NCBI RefSeq assembly: GCF_000003605.2
Contig: NW_003129866.1
Span: 84,751 to 102,559, forward strand
Length of the DNA: 17,809 nt
Source: Saccoglossus kowalevskii
Taxonomy: Eukaryota > Hemichordata > Enteropneusta > Harrimaniidae
Direction: 5' to 3'
A program made the position numbers and the translations under genes. Positions 1 through 7,990 of the stretch are shown here, in pieces (the first letter of the stretch is position 1; the number at the start of each line of letters is the position of its first letter). The notes beneath the pieces are model-generated. The model searched no databases and was not told the origin of the DNA. It was given only the letters and a program-made list of their open reading frames with translations.

Positions 1-705
1 ATTGAATAAAAATAGGTTTTAATCGCACCAGGGTATTTTTACATGTGATTTAAGCATGTATCACGAAAACTATTCAATTCCAAGCACACGGAAAGCAAAT
101 TCACCGACGATGTTTCAACTCAAAACACTGTAAATGTTTCAAAAAGTGGTAATGTATAAAGCACCTTTGTGTTCATGAGAGTAACTAAAACACTTTTCTT
201 TCAAATTGTTATTATTAGTATTTTGAAACACACATGCAATGTTTTAAAATAAAATACCCGACGATAGATGTTTCATACGTGTTTCTGTTTACGACATGTA
301 TACAAGTTCATAACAATTACTGAATCACCTTTTTCAAAATAGTTTTTTTTTTCTGTAACACTTTTCTTTAGCACTTTCACCCTAAAGTGATTCATGTACG
401 TGTGTACGAACAGAACATCTTTTTTATGCAGTCTACGGTACGCATCTATAACAGCCACAATGTTTATACAGCATTGGGTATAAAACTAGTTTGCACGTGT
501 GCATACTATGTACTTGTAATCTGTCAGTAATAAATGCACGGCGTTGTTATCAAAAATAAAGTTAGCAAACTCAATGACGCAGTGCTAATTTTCTTCATAA
601 CATAAATGTAAATGTCATATAGGTGATAATTTAGGTTCCTATTCTTTTGTGAGATAATAATCGTAAACAACGGCGTACATGATGCGCATGCTCAGTAAGG
701 ATTTT
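1..705. repeat. Left copy of long direct repeat (5' flank of NXPE gene)
   Basis: This segment returns in the same orientation at 17212-17809. Long stretches match almost base for base: 17-61 against 17232-17276 has one mismatch, about 96-208 has about five mismatches, and 425-475 against 17641-17691 has one mismatch. Weaker, gapped stretches lie between them. This copy carries about 107 bases (528-634) absent from the right copy. It starts at or before the window edge. It ends near 705, shortly after a block around 670-692 containing GCGTACATGATGCGCATGC that is also present on the right. It contains no credible coding sequence. Lying directly upstream of the NXPE gene, it is most simply the 5' flank of a tandemly duplicated unit; a dispersed repeat family is the alternative. 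Confidence 0.9.
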
Positions 706-1140
706 AACCGCAGGAGTATGTAGATAAGTTTGTTCGCTAATGAAGCAACATCAACTTAATTATTATACACTTGGAGTTTACAGTGTAGTATTCTATATAT
801 AACCAGTTAGACAAACACAGGGCAGTGATTAGGTCACGCCCACCACAATATCATTTAGATCGGTACTATTTATTTTGTAGAACGTACTGTATATTGGGAT
901 TTAATGATGATGTAACTTATTGTTGGGCGATTTCAATGCAATACTAGGCATGTTGACTCCCAAATATGCAATCGGGTGAGTTTGAATAGTTCGGATCCGC
1001 TCGAAAGGTAATTAATTATTCAAACGTCAGCTGTAATGCACGCATGTGTGTGTGAGTCTATAGCCACCCTATAGTTGATTTATGCGGTGGTTATAGAGTA
1101 TCATTTGACTCGTGTACACGTAGGGTGTGATACTGCGCAG
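706..1140 (+). promoter_or_regulatory. Probable promoter and non-coding first exon of NXPE gene
   Basis: A TATATATAA stretch at 794-802 could be a TATA box, placing a transcription start near 825-835. Just downstream is AGGTCACGCCCACC (about 830-843), which contains a nuclear-receptor-like half site and a CACCC-type box. A strong splice donor, CGCAG then GTAAGTAT, sits at 1140/1141. It pairs naturally with the acceptor TATTTCAG at 1296. Read through this splice, the NXPE frame has a stop upstream (TAG near 1070) and no ATG before 1336, so the exon would be 5' UTR. The start site is not provable from sequence, and the TATA-like string could be chance in AT-rich DNA. Confidence 0.4.
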
Positions 1141-1296
1141 GTAAGTATATGTTTTATGACAATTTACGATATGTGACTGGTTCTTAAACTTACTGTGATT
1201 TGATTGAATTCCTTATAACTATCGCTATTCATTAAGTAAATAAAGTATTGTGTCGGTATTGGTTTCTATTATTTGTCTTTTCAATATCTATTTCAG

Positions 1297-1422
1297 ACTG
1301 TTATCATAAACGTGTTATTTTATTTTATTGTATATATGACGTTTTCACGGATTAAGCTCACCGGGGAAAGAGTGTGTTTTATTTGTATTGGTTTAGTTAT
1401 TGGGTATTATTTTTCCCAGAGG
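1297..1422 (+). CDS. NXPE exon 2: start codon and signal anchor (CDS from 1336)
   Basis: The exon is bounded by acceptor TATTTCAG (ends 1296) and a very strong donor CAGAGG then GTAAGTAA at 1422/1423. Translation is taken from ATG 1336, the first in-frame ATG; the earlier codons in this exon carry no ATG and a stop lies upstream. It encodes 29 residues: a basic cytosolic end (R5, K7, R12) followed by the hydrophobic run VCFICIGLVIGYYF (13-26), then SQR. This matches the short tail and signal anchor expected at the N-terminus of an NXPE protein, although 14 hydrophobic residues is short for a membrane span. The exon ends in phase 0, matching the acceptor at 1886. A 126-base exon this AT-rich could be coincidental, so confidence is moderate. 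Confidence 0.6.
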
Positions 1423-4400
1423 GTAAGTAATTTTAGAACATATTCTCGAAACTAATCGTCTTGACTTCATTTTTCAAATAGCTTTCATTTGTATAGCCAC
1501 GTCGGTGGTCAAATGTGTGTGAATGGTTTCTTGATTATAATGATCGTAATACTGAAATAAAATGAATATAGCAAAAAATACACATTTGTTTTAAAATGTA
1601 AGTAGATTAATAATACACGTATGAAAACAACACCCAGACAGCTTTTAATAAACATATGCCACGCATATTAATGTGTTTCATATAGTAATATTAGTTTAGT
1701 AACACATGGATTAAAAGATGTGTAAATAGTGGTAGGTCAGCCTGACAACTTCAAGTAGTTGATTGCAAATTATCCACGACTAAGAAACTGCATTGGAGCG
1801 ACTGCACATCGTTTAATTTGATTGTATTAACTGAGTAAATGGCAGACCGGGACATCTGTAATAACGCATATAATACTCCCTTACAGGAATTTGTAAAATC
1901 TCCGTCTTCAAATAATGATGTGTCTCCGATACAATCTCGCACAGTCACAATTCAGGAGAAACTGAAACAAGCAGCGACAAATGACGTAACGCCTTCACGT
2001 TCCCGCAACGACATAAATGCTGACTCAAGTAAAACACGGATTAATAGTGCTAATGGCGAATCACCGAAACAAGATGAATTTAAAAAAACTGGTGGGGTGG
2101 AGAAAAATGTGGAGGTAGAAAAAGCTGTAAGGAAAAAAACCGTGGACTTATATCCTTACAGAATGTATAACCCATTTGCAATGGAATGGGTGAACGTAGT
2201 TGATGAGTTGGAATGGATTCATAGAAACAGTTATAACGAAGACAAGATGGTTTATAAAATACCGTTCGACTTAGGTAGTGGGGACCTGCGACTAACATCT
2301 GTTAATGAAACTAGGTAATGATGTGACTTCATTGTTGCTTGAGAAAGAAAACTTTTCAAATTTTGATTCTAATATACTAGTTCTGTAACTTAATCATACG
2401 AGGGTACAACTTTGAGAACAAAAAAGGTGTTTTGACTACATCTCACGGCAAATCAAATATGCCCATGTTTAAGTGCTACAACACATTTTATTCTGATGTG
2501 AAAATCTCCTGTTCTTGGGCACAAACACAAAACAGAATATTGCAAAATTGTATACAGCTTCCAATCAAAGAAAGCTTAGAAAAAAATCCCGTGTGCTGAA
2601 GGTATTGGAGGCATGACAAACAAATAAAGAATACTGTATTTATTAATATGTTAGAAGCACATCTTCATTGCCCATAAAGCATTGTGCTTATTGCATGCAA
2701 AATCATTGGAATATGTCCTAATCCTAATTTATTTTTACAGTAAGCACATGTGCTTCTAATAGAGCAAATGATTAGGGTGGTTCCAAGAAGCTATGGGTTA
2801 ACAATTATAAATATTCAATGCAATAATGACCATATATAATGGCTTAATAGTTTGGTCATAAATTCTGTCAGAACACAAAATTGAAGCAAAAGTACTTAGT
2901 ATATTACAGTTATTATGCATATTAAGAAACACAGGTAAGTAATAACAGGTAATTAATATGCATTAACATGCATTTTAACTCTGAAGTAATCAGGTCTGTG
3001 GATTATCTAAAAGCATATATGTACCTAATTTTATTAACATTTGATCAGTGGCAGGCAAGATAACTCTGGAGCGCCTATAAATTGATTAATTTATGCCAAT
3101 TAAGGTAATTAGTAAGCATACAATCTAACCCTCAACTAAACATGTAAATGGCCTATTGCTAAGTATCTACATCTGTATATAAGTTACCTGTAGTGTCTAT
3201 GTATCATGTTTTATTAAAATGTGTTGAATGGTATTTCAGGAACAAGCGGGAATGCTTAAAAGTGGCTAACTATTATGCAAACTAGGTCATTGATATGCAA
3301 ATCAGTACTGCGCATTATCCCTGAACATCAATGTACTAAATTTAATTGAAATAAGAACAATTAAAAAGGCTTAAAATTAGCTAATTAATATGCAATTTAG
3401 GCAATTAATATGTACAGAATTTCAACAAAAAATGTATCAGGTCTGGGTATTATCCAAGAGTATCTATGTACCAGGTTTCATTTTATCTGTTTAATTTTAT
3501 ACGAGAAACAAATCAAACTGCTTAGTAAATTAATATGCACAGTTTTCAACCAAAAACTAATCAGGTTTGAGAATTATCCCATAAATCTAGGTACAAGTTT
3601 CATTAAAATCTGATAATTGGTTCTTGAGATATTAGTGGAACAGGCACACAGATGCACTAACATCAAAGACTCACAATGTGTGCTTTGCACACGGGAGTCA
3701 AAAAGTATTTTTTAGTAATTCTCAAAAAAAATACGAACTCACATATCTAAATTAGCTACATTTAATAAATACATTTTATACTAGTAGATCATTTATTAGT
3801 TGAAAAGAAAGTCAGATAACTAAAACATTACAAATGATTGCAGAGAGAATTACGCAGCATGAATGACAAATATGCAAATAGTTTTTTGTTCAGACTGAAT
3901 GGATGGGAAGTAGTATGTCTATCAGTTGACAGCTTTATGTTTTTGTTTCCTTGTTTAGAGTTGTAGTACAAAATGCAAAAAACAATATACGCAAAGGCAC
4001 ATATATTTGTGCTAGTATCGAAACCATCGATGAGAATGGCCGTAAACGAAACAGAGGAGGTGACTTCTTCACTGCTGGCATGACGAATGTTGGTTTAGGA
4101 AAGAGTACGGCTGGTCGTGTTGTTGATCATGGCAACGGCACATACCATGTGTATTTCTATGCAGCCTGGTCTGGCGAAGCAACAATAGATATTGCGCTAA
4201 CTTTTACAAGAGAGGCTATCACTTATATTAAAGATATAATGAAGAGAAAGGAAGAAGTTCTTGGATTTGCTGCCAACTACAGCGATGGTAAAAATACAGA
4301 GGAGACCCGTTGTTCTCTCATCAACGAAGGCGTGTGGACAAACAGATGTGAATACATAAATCCCAACTCTCTGGGGAAAACAGTGCTTGGTTGTAAAAAA

Positions 4401-6887
4401 CTAGATCGATTCAGATGTGACCAGATTACCAACATATGGGCAGGTGTTGAAGGATTAAACCGTGCTGCTATAGATGAAGTAAGAAAGGTTAAATTTTTAT
4501 TTGAAGGGTTAGTATTTATTTTTAAATTTTATTTTATTTATTTGTAGATACTCTGAAGCAGAGTAGAAGTGGCATTCAGTAAGTCAACTCTTCAAATCGG
4601 AGGCTAAATTTAGGGATAATCGATGACATAGAATGCATCACCAATGTCTTTGTTAAACTAACAATTGTCGTTTGTGACCGAGTGCAGTCATTATATTCAA
4701 TTAACTATTTAATAGATTAGAATTTGAGGTAATTAATTGTAAGCTTACCATAATAACTACTTAGCTTCTTAACTTGATCATCGGACTGTAACAGACTATT
4801 TTTTATCGACGCCATATTATTTCTATAACGCAGGGCAATCATCAATTCAAATCCATATTACATCCAGGGGTCTACTGTGCAACTGTTTTGAATAACATTG
4901 TATTACAAAGTAGCATATTTATATGATATAATGTTGTTAGGTTAGATGTTTGTTTGGCGCCTCTATACTTAACCTTTGGCCATGTAACTGTAACTATAAC
5001 TTATTGAAACTTTCAAATTATCCTTCTGTTTTTTGCTAACACTCATTTTTGAAGGGAGTGGTTCTTGTTTTGAATTGTGTTGTGTTTTGCGCTGAAATAT
5101 ACAGGAACATATAAATCTCTAAAATCGATATTATGCCACATGGGATTCCATTCTCATCTAACAACCATAGTAATCTCATCCTGTCACATATTTTGGTGCT
5201 GCAGGCCAGGATCGAATTTGAATTGTTAGGTACAACTAATTCTTTTATCAATGTTACTACTATTCAACATTTTTTAACATCAAGGTTATGCTCTATCTAA
5301 TAAAAATATTAAAGGCTGCTTACAAAAAAATGTATTCTATGCTGCCTTCATGCGTGCGTGACACCCATTTAAAATAATATTGTCCCAGATTAACAAGGGG
5401 CAGGCTTGAGGCACGATTGAACTTATGTGCAAATACTATTTGCGGCCACATTAACAAATATTTGTGTTCGCGAAATCGAGTATCTGAAATTCATAAGAAA
5501 CAAGGAAGAGCTTGGATAAATCCAATCACCGTGACTGAAACCCGTCATAACATCAATCTATTAATTCATAACTAAAAATGTTGCCCCAAACAAAGCTAAT
5601 TTCACGACCTGATATGGAAACAAGGGATAATGCGTTCAGTTTAAGACAAAATTAAAAACGTATAGATTATATTCATTGTCATGAAGAATAAAATATGATG
5701 CAATCACACAAATATCATCGGCATACATTTATTAATTATAATGGACTCAGATAAAATACGTTATTTTTACTTTTAAACAAATTGTTGACACATTTTCACT
5801 GTTCATAATATATTCGATACATTAAAACTGTACATACCTACTGCATGTTCATACTTCGACTGTTAAACGTTATCCAGTGATAGAATGTTCGTCTCGTGCC
5901 GTAGACAGATAGTACCATTCCAGTACCAGTAGACTGGATACAGTTTATAGCACCGTTCTTTTTAGTAGCTGTCACATGGCTCTTGAAAGACAAGTACAAC
6001 ATTATTTGATGTGAAATGTCTAATGATTTAAACACATAGATAATGTTGATACTGTTCAAATAGTATTGAATATACAAATAATGAGTTGAGCGCCCGACTG
6101 CTCAGACAACTACATGGATACGTGACGCACATAGTTGTAATTACGGCGGTCAATGACGGAATGCCAATTACATTCTCTGTAAAAATATCACCATCTCGTT
6201 TATTTAGGATAACTTCCGGTTTCCCTCTTTTCTCAGAAAATCAAAAATGCATTGGAGATTTTACTACCCTAGTGAAAATACTAGTGAAAAATAGTTATGT
6301 ATAACCAGTGACTTAAAGTGGCTCGTTTAGCTTAAACTATTATAATATTAGATGAAATTCAAAATTGACGCTTCGCCAATAAAATAATAGCTATGAATAA
6401 AATGAATCTATTGATTAGATCAAAGGGAATTAACACTTGTCTAGAGCTGTGTTTTCCAATTTATTGCGTCGAGAATTGATACCAACACCGTGAATGTTAA
6501 ATGTCATTTGTTACATCTGTGCATCGTATGCACACACACACAAAGTACAAATGTATAAAGCTGTTTATTATTGAAGATACTAAAATCAATAAAATGATCG
6601 CAACATACACAGCATGTCTGCGGACAATGGTGAAATATTTGTCATGTTAATGTTTTAATAAGCTTTGAAAACAATTTAAGTCAACACAATTTTCGATGTG
6701 CTCACATTGCTTCCATTTAGCAACTTCTTGTCAATGAATGGGGAGAAATATATTGGTAGCTATTATGAGCTATCACGACCATCCAAATTCCGTATATATT
6801 CACATACAAATATTCTCATATTTACAGAAAATATAGTACTGTGAAATTAAAAGGAACTCCAATAAAGCTAAATATAATGGGTAAGTA

Positions 6888-6970
<83 letters not shown>

Positions 6971-7770
6971 ACACATAAACACATAAACACATAAATAAAT
7001 AAATAAATAAATAAATAAATGTATGTTAATATGTTTCAGATGCTCGAGTAAGTCCGCCGCAACTGCCGATGTGCGGTCCCGATCTACCTATACCATTATC
7101 AGATGGCTACTGGGAGAACAATACCACTTTCGTTCCTCTTGTTTGTCAAAGTAAACAGTGGAAACCAGAAGAAATTGACAAATGCCTCGCTGACACAGAG
7201 ATCCTTGGTGTTGGCGACTCGACCCTTGGACCATTAGCTTACGAATTTATAAAATCACCAGAAATGTGGAAGAAAAACTTTCATTTTATGACGCCGCGAA
7301 TTGCCGGTCCAAAAGTTCCGATTATGGAGACTGTATTCGAAAGCGATATGATTAATAATATTACCAAAGCACAATGTCAATCCAAAACGCCGATAGTGCT
7401 TCTAAATTTCTGTTTCCACTACGCGTTGTGGTCTACCAGAGGATACGTGGAACGTCTTGTGCGAGTAAAGCTGGCGGTGGAGCGACTTTTTCAAAGGTGT
7501 CCAAATTCGAAAGTTCTACTAAAACTAGCACATGCGCGGGATAACCTGTATAAGGCACAGAATGTACATAGCAACAACTGGATATTCTACGATATGAACA
7601 GAATACAACGACGTATATTCGGTGGAACTGGCGTTCTTTTTCTCGACCCTTGGGATTTAACGAATTCAGCGTTTCAAGAAAACACTATTCACATGGGGCC
7701 TACGGTCCGACGCCAAGAGTCGTTTCTTGCGCTATCATATTTATGCCCAGAAATGGCGATGGTGCAATAG
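1336..7770 (+). CDS. NXPE family protein (neurexophilin-like plus PC-esterase-like domains), spliced gene
   Basis: Proposed coding exons are 1336-1422, 1887-2314, 3959-4507, 6237-6283 (or -6271) and 7040-7770. Intron phases agree at every junction (0, 2, 2, 1), giving about 613 residues, close to the 540-600 usual for the family. Order: cytosolic tail, signal anchor, low-complexity luminal stem, neurexophilin-like beta domain with RGGDFF and NGTYHVYF, then a PC-esterase-like domain with GDST and a conserved C-terminal H...LSYLCP block. NXPE proteins are secreted or type II membrane glycoproteins; their enzymatic activity is poorly known, so the substrate cannot be named. Sequons (NET, NGT, NYS, NNT, NIT) fit a luminal protein. 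No frameshift or stop breaks the main exons. The domain assignment is firm; the fourth coding exon and the exact N-terminus are inferred. Confidence 0.8.
1423..1886 (+). other. NXPE intron 2
   Basis: This intron is inferred from donor GTAAGTAA (1423) and acceptor CTCCCTTACAG (ends 1886), both phase 0. An in-frame ATG at 1839 lies inside the intron under this model. If a shorter transcript began there, the product would lack the signal anchor. The rest is AT-rich and holds no recognisable element. Confidence 0.55.
1887..2314 (+). CDS. NXPE exon 3: luminal stem and start of neurexophilin-like domain
   Basis: It begins after CTCCCTTACAG in phase 0 and ends at ACTAG then GTAATG (2314/2315) in phase 2. 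About the first 95 of its 142 residues are rich in Ser, Lys, Asn, Asp and Glu with no stable fold visible, as expected for a stem between membrane anchor and globular head. The last part (YPYRMYNPFAMEWVNVVDEL, then a DLRLTSVNETR segment) resembles the family region just before the first beta strand, where NXPE proteins typically read TS followed by a strand. VNET supplies a potential N-glycosylation site. An alternative reading starts at ATG 1839. The reading frame is open throughout and the junction codon with the next exon is a clean AG/A arginine. Confidence 0.78.
2315..2925 (+). other. First part of NXPE intron 3, with palindrome and inverted repeat
   Basis: The stretch is AT-rich and non-coding. 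A 12-base perfect inverted repeat joins TTAGAAGCACAT (2651-2662) with ATGTGCTTCTAA (2748-2759), about 85 bases apart. Nested in it is a 14-base perfect palindrome AAGCACATGTGCTT (2742-2755). Together they could be the ends of a tiny non-autonomous element, though no target duplication is obvious. Nothing else is recognised. Confidence 0.5.
2926..3700. repeat. Degenerate tandem repeat in NXPE intron 3
   Basis: About five diverged units of roughly 120-170 bases follow one another. Each has an AATTAATATGCA-like segment, then ATCAGGTCTG...ATTATCC, then ATCTATGTACC and a GTTTCATTAAAATCTG-like segment. The clearest units are at about 2945-3065, 3375-3520 and 3525-3640; two more diverged ones lie near 3070-3245 and 3250-3370. 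The array ends with TTCTTGAGATATTAGTGGAACAG (about 3621-3643) followed by a CACAC...GTGCTTTGCACACGGGAGTC end near 3680-3700. Internally repeated intergenic elements of this style are widespread in marine invertebrates; I cannot name the family. A short open frame inside (3410-3613) reflects the repeat and is not a gene. Confidence 0.6.
3701..3958 (+). other. End of NXPE intron 3
   Basis: AT-rich sequence leading to the acceptor TTTCCTTGTTTAG at 3946-3958. Its pyrimidine tract is good and its phase (2) matches the donor at 2314/2315. I see no other element here. Confidence 0.7.
3959..4507 (+). CDS. NXPE exon 4: neurexophilin-like domain
   Basis: This exon encodes most of the family's beta-rich domain. 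Landmarks in order are YICASIETIDENGRKR (strand and turn), RGGDFF (family hallmark GGDF), NGTYHVYF, WSGEATI, an NYS sequon, then a cysteine-rich part (RCSL, NRCEY, GCKK, FRCDQ) followed by IWAGVEGLNRAAIDEVRK. It also has an NGT sequon. The start is fixed by AG/A phase agreement with exon 3. The end is uncertain. Donors at 4478/4479 (GAA then GTAAGA) and 4487/4488 (AAAG then GTTAAA) are phase 0. The donor at 4507/4508 (AAGG then GTTAGT) is phase 2 and is the one that allows an in-frame path onward. The frame stays open to a stop at 4545. The domain identity itself is secure. Confidence 0.85.
4508..6236 (+). other. NXPE intron 4
   Basis: Non-coding on both strands as far as I can judge. Short open frames on the minus strand at 5036-5251 and 5838-6077 match no family I know. 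A pyrimidine-rich run ending ATTTGTAG at 4547 looks like an acceptor, but the sequence after it has stops in the frames needed. Stretches around 5130-5230 and 5870-6000 are less AT-rich than their surroundings. The intron ends with an excellent pyrimidine tract, GTTTCCCTCTTTTCTCAG, at 6219-6236. Confidence 0.5.
6237..6283 (+). CDS. Tentative NXPE exon 5 (small linker exon)
   Basis: The last exon (from 7040) needs an upstream exon ending in phase 1, and neither phase 0 donor of exon 4 provides that. This candidate enters in phase 2 from the 4507 donor after the best acceptor in the intron (6219-6236). It stays open (KSKMHWRFYYP...) and offers two phase 1 donors, at 6271/6272 and 6283/6284, each reading TA then GTGAAAA and 12 bases apart. 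The resulting linker between the FEG at the end of exon 4 and the CGPD motif is about as long as in human NXPE1, compared from memory. A rival exon in the same phase could start at 6106 (ACTGCTCAG) and end at 6197. A direct phase 1 join from 4443 is also possible but would remove a conserved-looking stretch. Transcript data would decide. Confidence 0.4.
6284..6885 (+). other. NXPE intron 5, first part
   Basis: AT-rich non-coding DNA. It contains the segment at about 6472-6602 that is repeated at 15608-15736, including a short CA run at 6531-6542. No other feature is recognised. Confidence 0.5.
6472..6602. repeat. Intronic copy of a dispersed direct repeat
   Basis: From ATTGATACCAACACCGTGAA through TATAAAGCTGTTTATTATTG to the following ACTAAAATCAATA, this segment aligns with 15608-15736 in the same orientation. 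Blocks are well conserved and the centre is gapped. The similarity may extend weakly upstream. It could be a mobile-element fragment or a relic of an older duplication of the intron. Confidence 0.6.
6886..7020. repeat. AAAT microsatellite at the 3' end of NXPE intron 5
   Basis: About 135 bases made almost entirely of the tetranucleotide AAAT. It is interrupted at about 6970-6992 by three tandem CACATAAA octamers. It ends only 19 bases before the acceptor of the last exon (GTATGTTAATATGTTTCAG, 7021-7039). The branch point must therefore be TGTTAAT at 7024-7030 or lie inside the repeat. The minus-strand open frame across it (Phe-Ile-Tyr-Leu repeats) is an artefact of the period-4 sequence. Such a tract is expected to be length-polymorphic. 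Confidence 0.97.
7040..7770 (+). CDS. NXPE last exon: PC-esterase-like C-terminal domain
   Basis: The exon opens in phase 1 after ATGTTTCAG and runs uninterrupted to TAG at 7768-7770. It shows the full C-terminal NXPE domain: CGPDLPIPLSDGYW (family pattern with a PSGYW-like end), WKPEEIDKCL, GVGDSTLGPL (block with putative nucleophile Ser, codon 7219-7221), IVLLNFCFHYALW, a YVERLVRVKLAVERLF helix, SKVLLKLAHARD, VLFLDPWDLTNSAF, and TIHMGPTVRRQESFLALSYL followed by CP. The His (codon 7690-7692) aligns with the conserved C-terminal His. Human members usually read GDST-x-RQW; here RQW is replaced by GPL. This could mean altered or lost catalysis, but neither is shown. Sequons: NNT and NIT. Confidence 0.95.
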
Positions 7771-7990
7771 TTTCAGCTGATTAGTCACGAGTATAGTAGT
7801 TGTATCAATTATTGTTACATCACATTAAGCACTCTTACACATACTATGAATTATGTATCAGCAGTTCAGCCTAAACCAGGATCAAAATACTATAACACCA
7901 ATACATGGATACATGAATGTGATAGTGGGATATACGCTTCAGTCTTTTTTCGAATAGAAAATTAAAGTTTCCGCTATTAGGTTCAGTAAG
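7771..7990 (+). other. Probable NXPE 3' UTR
   Basis: No AATAAA occurs in the first few hundred bases after the stop. The variant signal ATTAAA at 7961-7966 is the best candidate for polyadenylation. The end point is an estimate. Confidence 0.35.

Noticed and set aside
4548-4578. Possible 31-base exon after the pyrimidine tract ending at 4547
   Set aside because: In the phases offered by the three late exon 4 donors it either hits a stop or leaves the wrong exit phase for 7040.
5206-5230. Possible 25-base microexon between TGCTGCAG and TTAG/GTACAA in intron 4
   Set aside because: Phase 0 in and phase 1 out would fit, but it is very short and has no family resemblance. The candidate at 6237 has a much better acceptor.
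5036-5251. Minus-strand 71-codon frame in NXPE intron 4 with protein-like composition
   Set aside because: No recognisable domain, no splice or promoter context, and antisense to an intron. A database search could revive it as a transposon fragment.
6800-6982. Minus-strand open frame of repeated Phe-Ile-Tyr-Leu residues
   Set aside because: It is a translation of the AAAT microsatellite, which has no stops in some frames.
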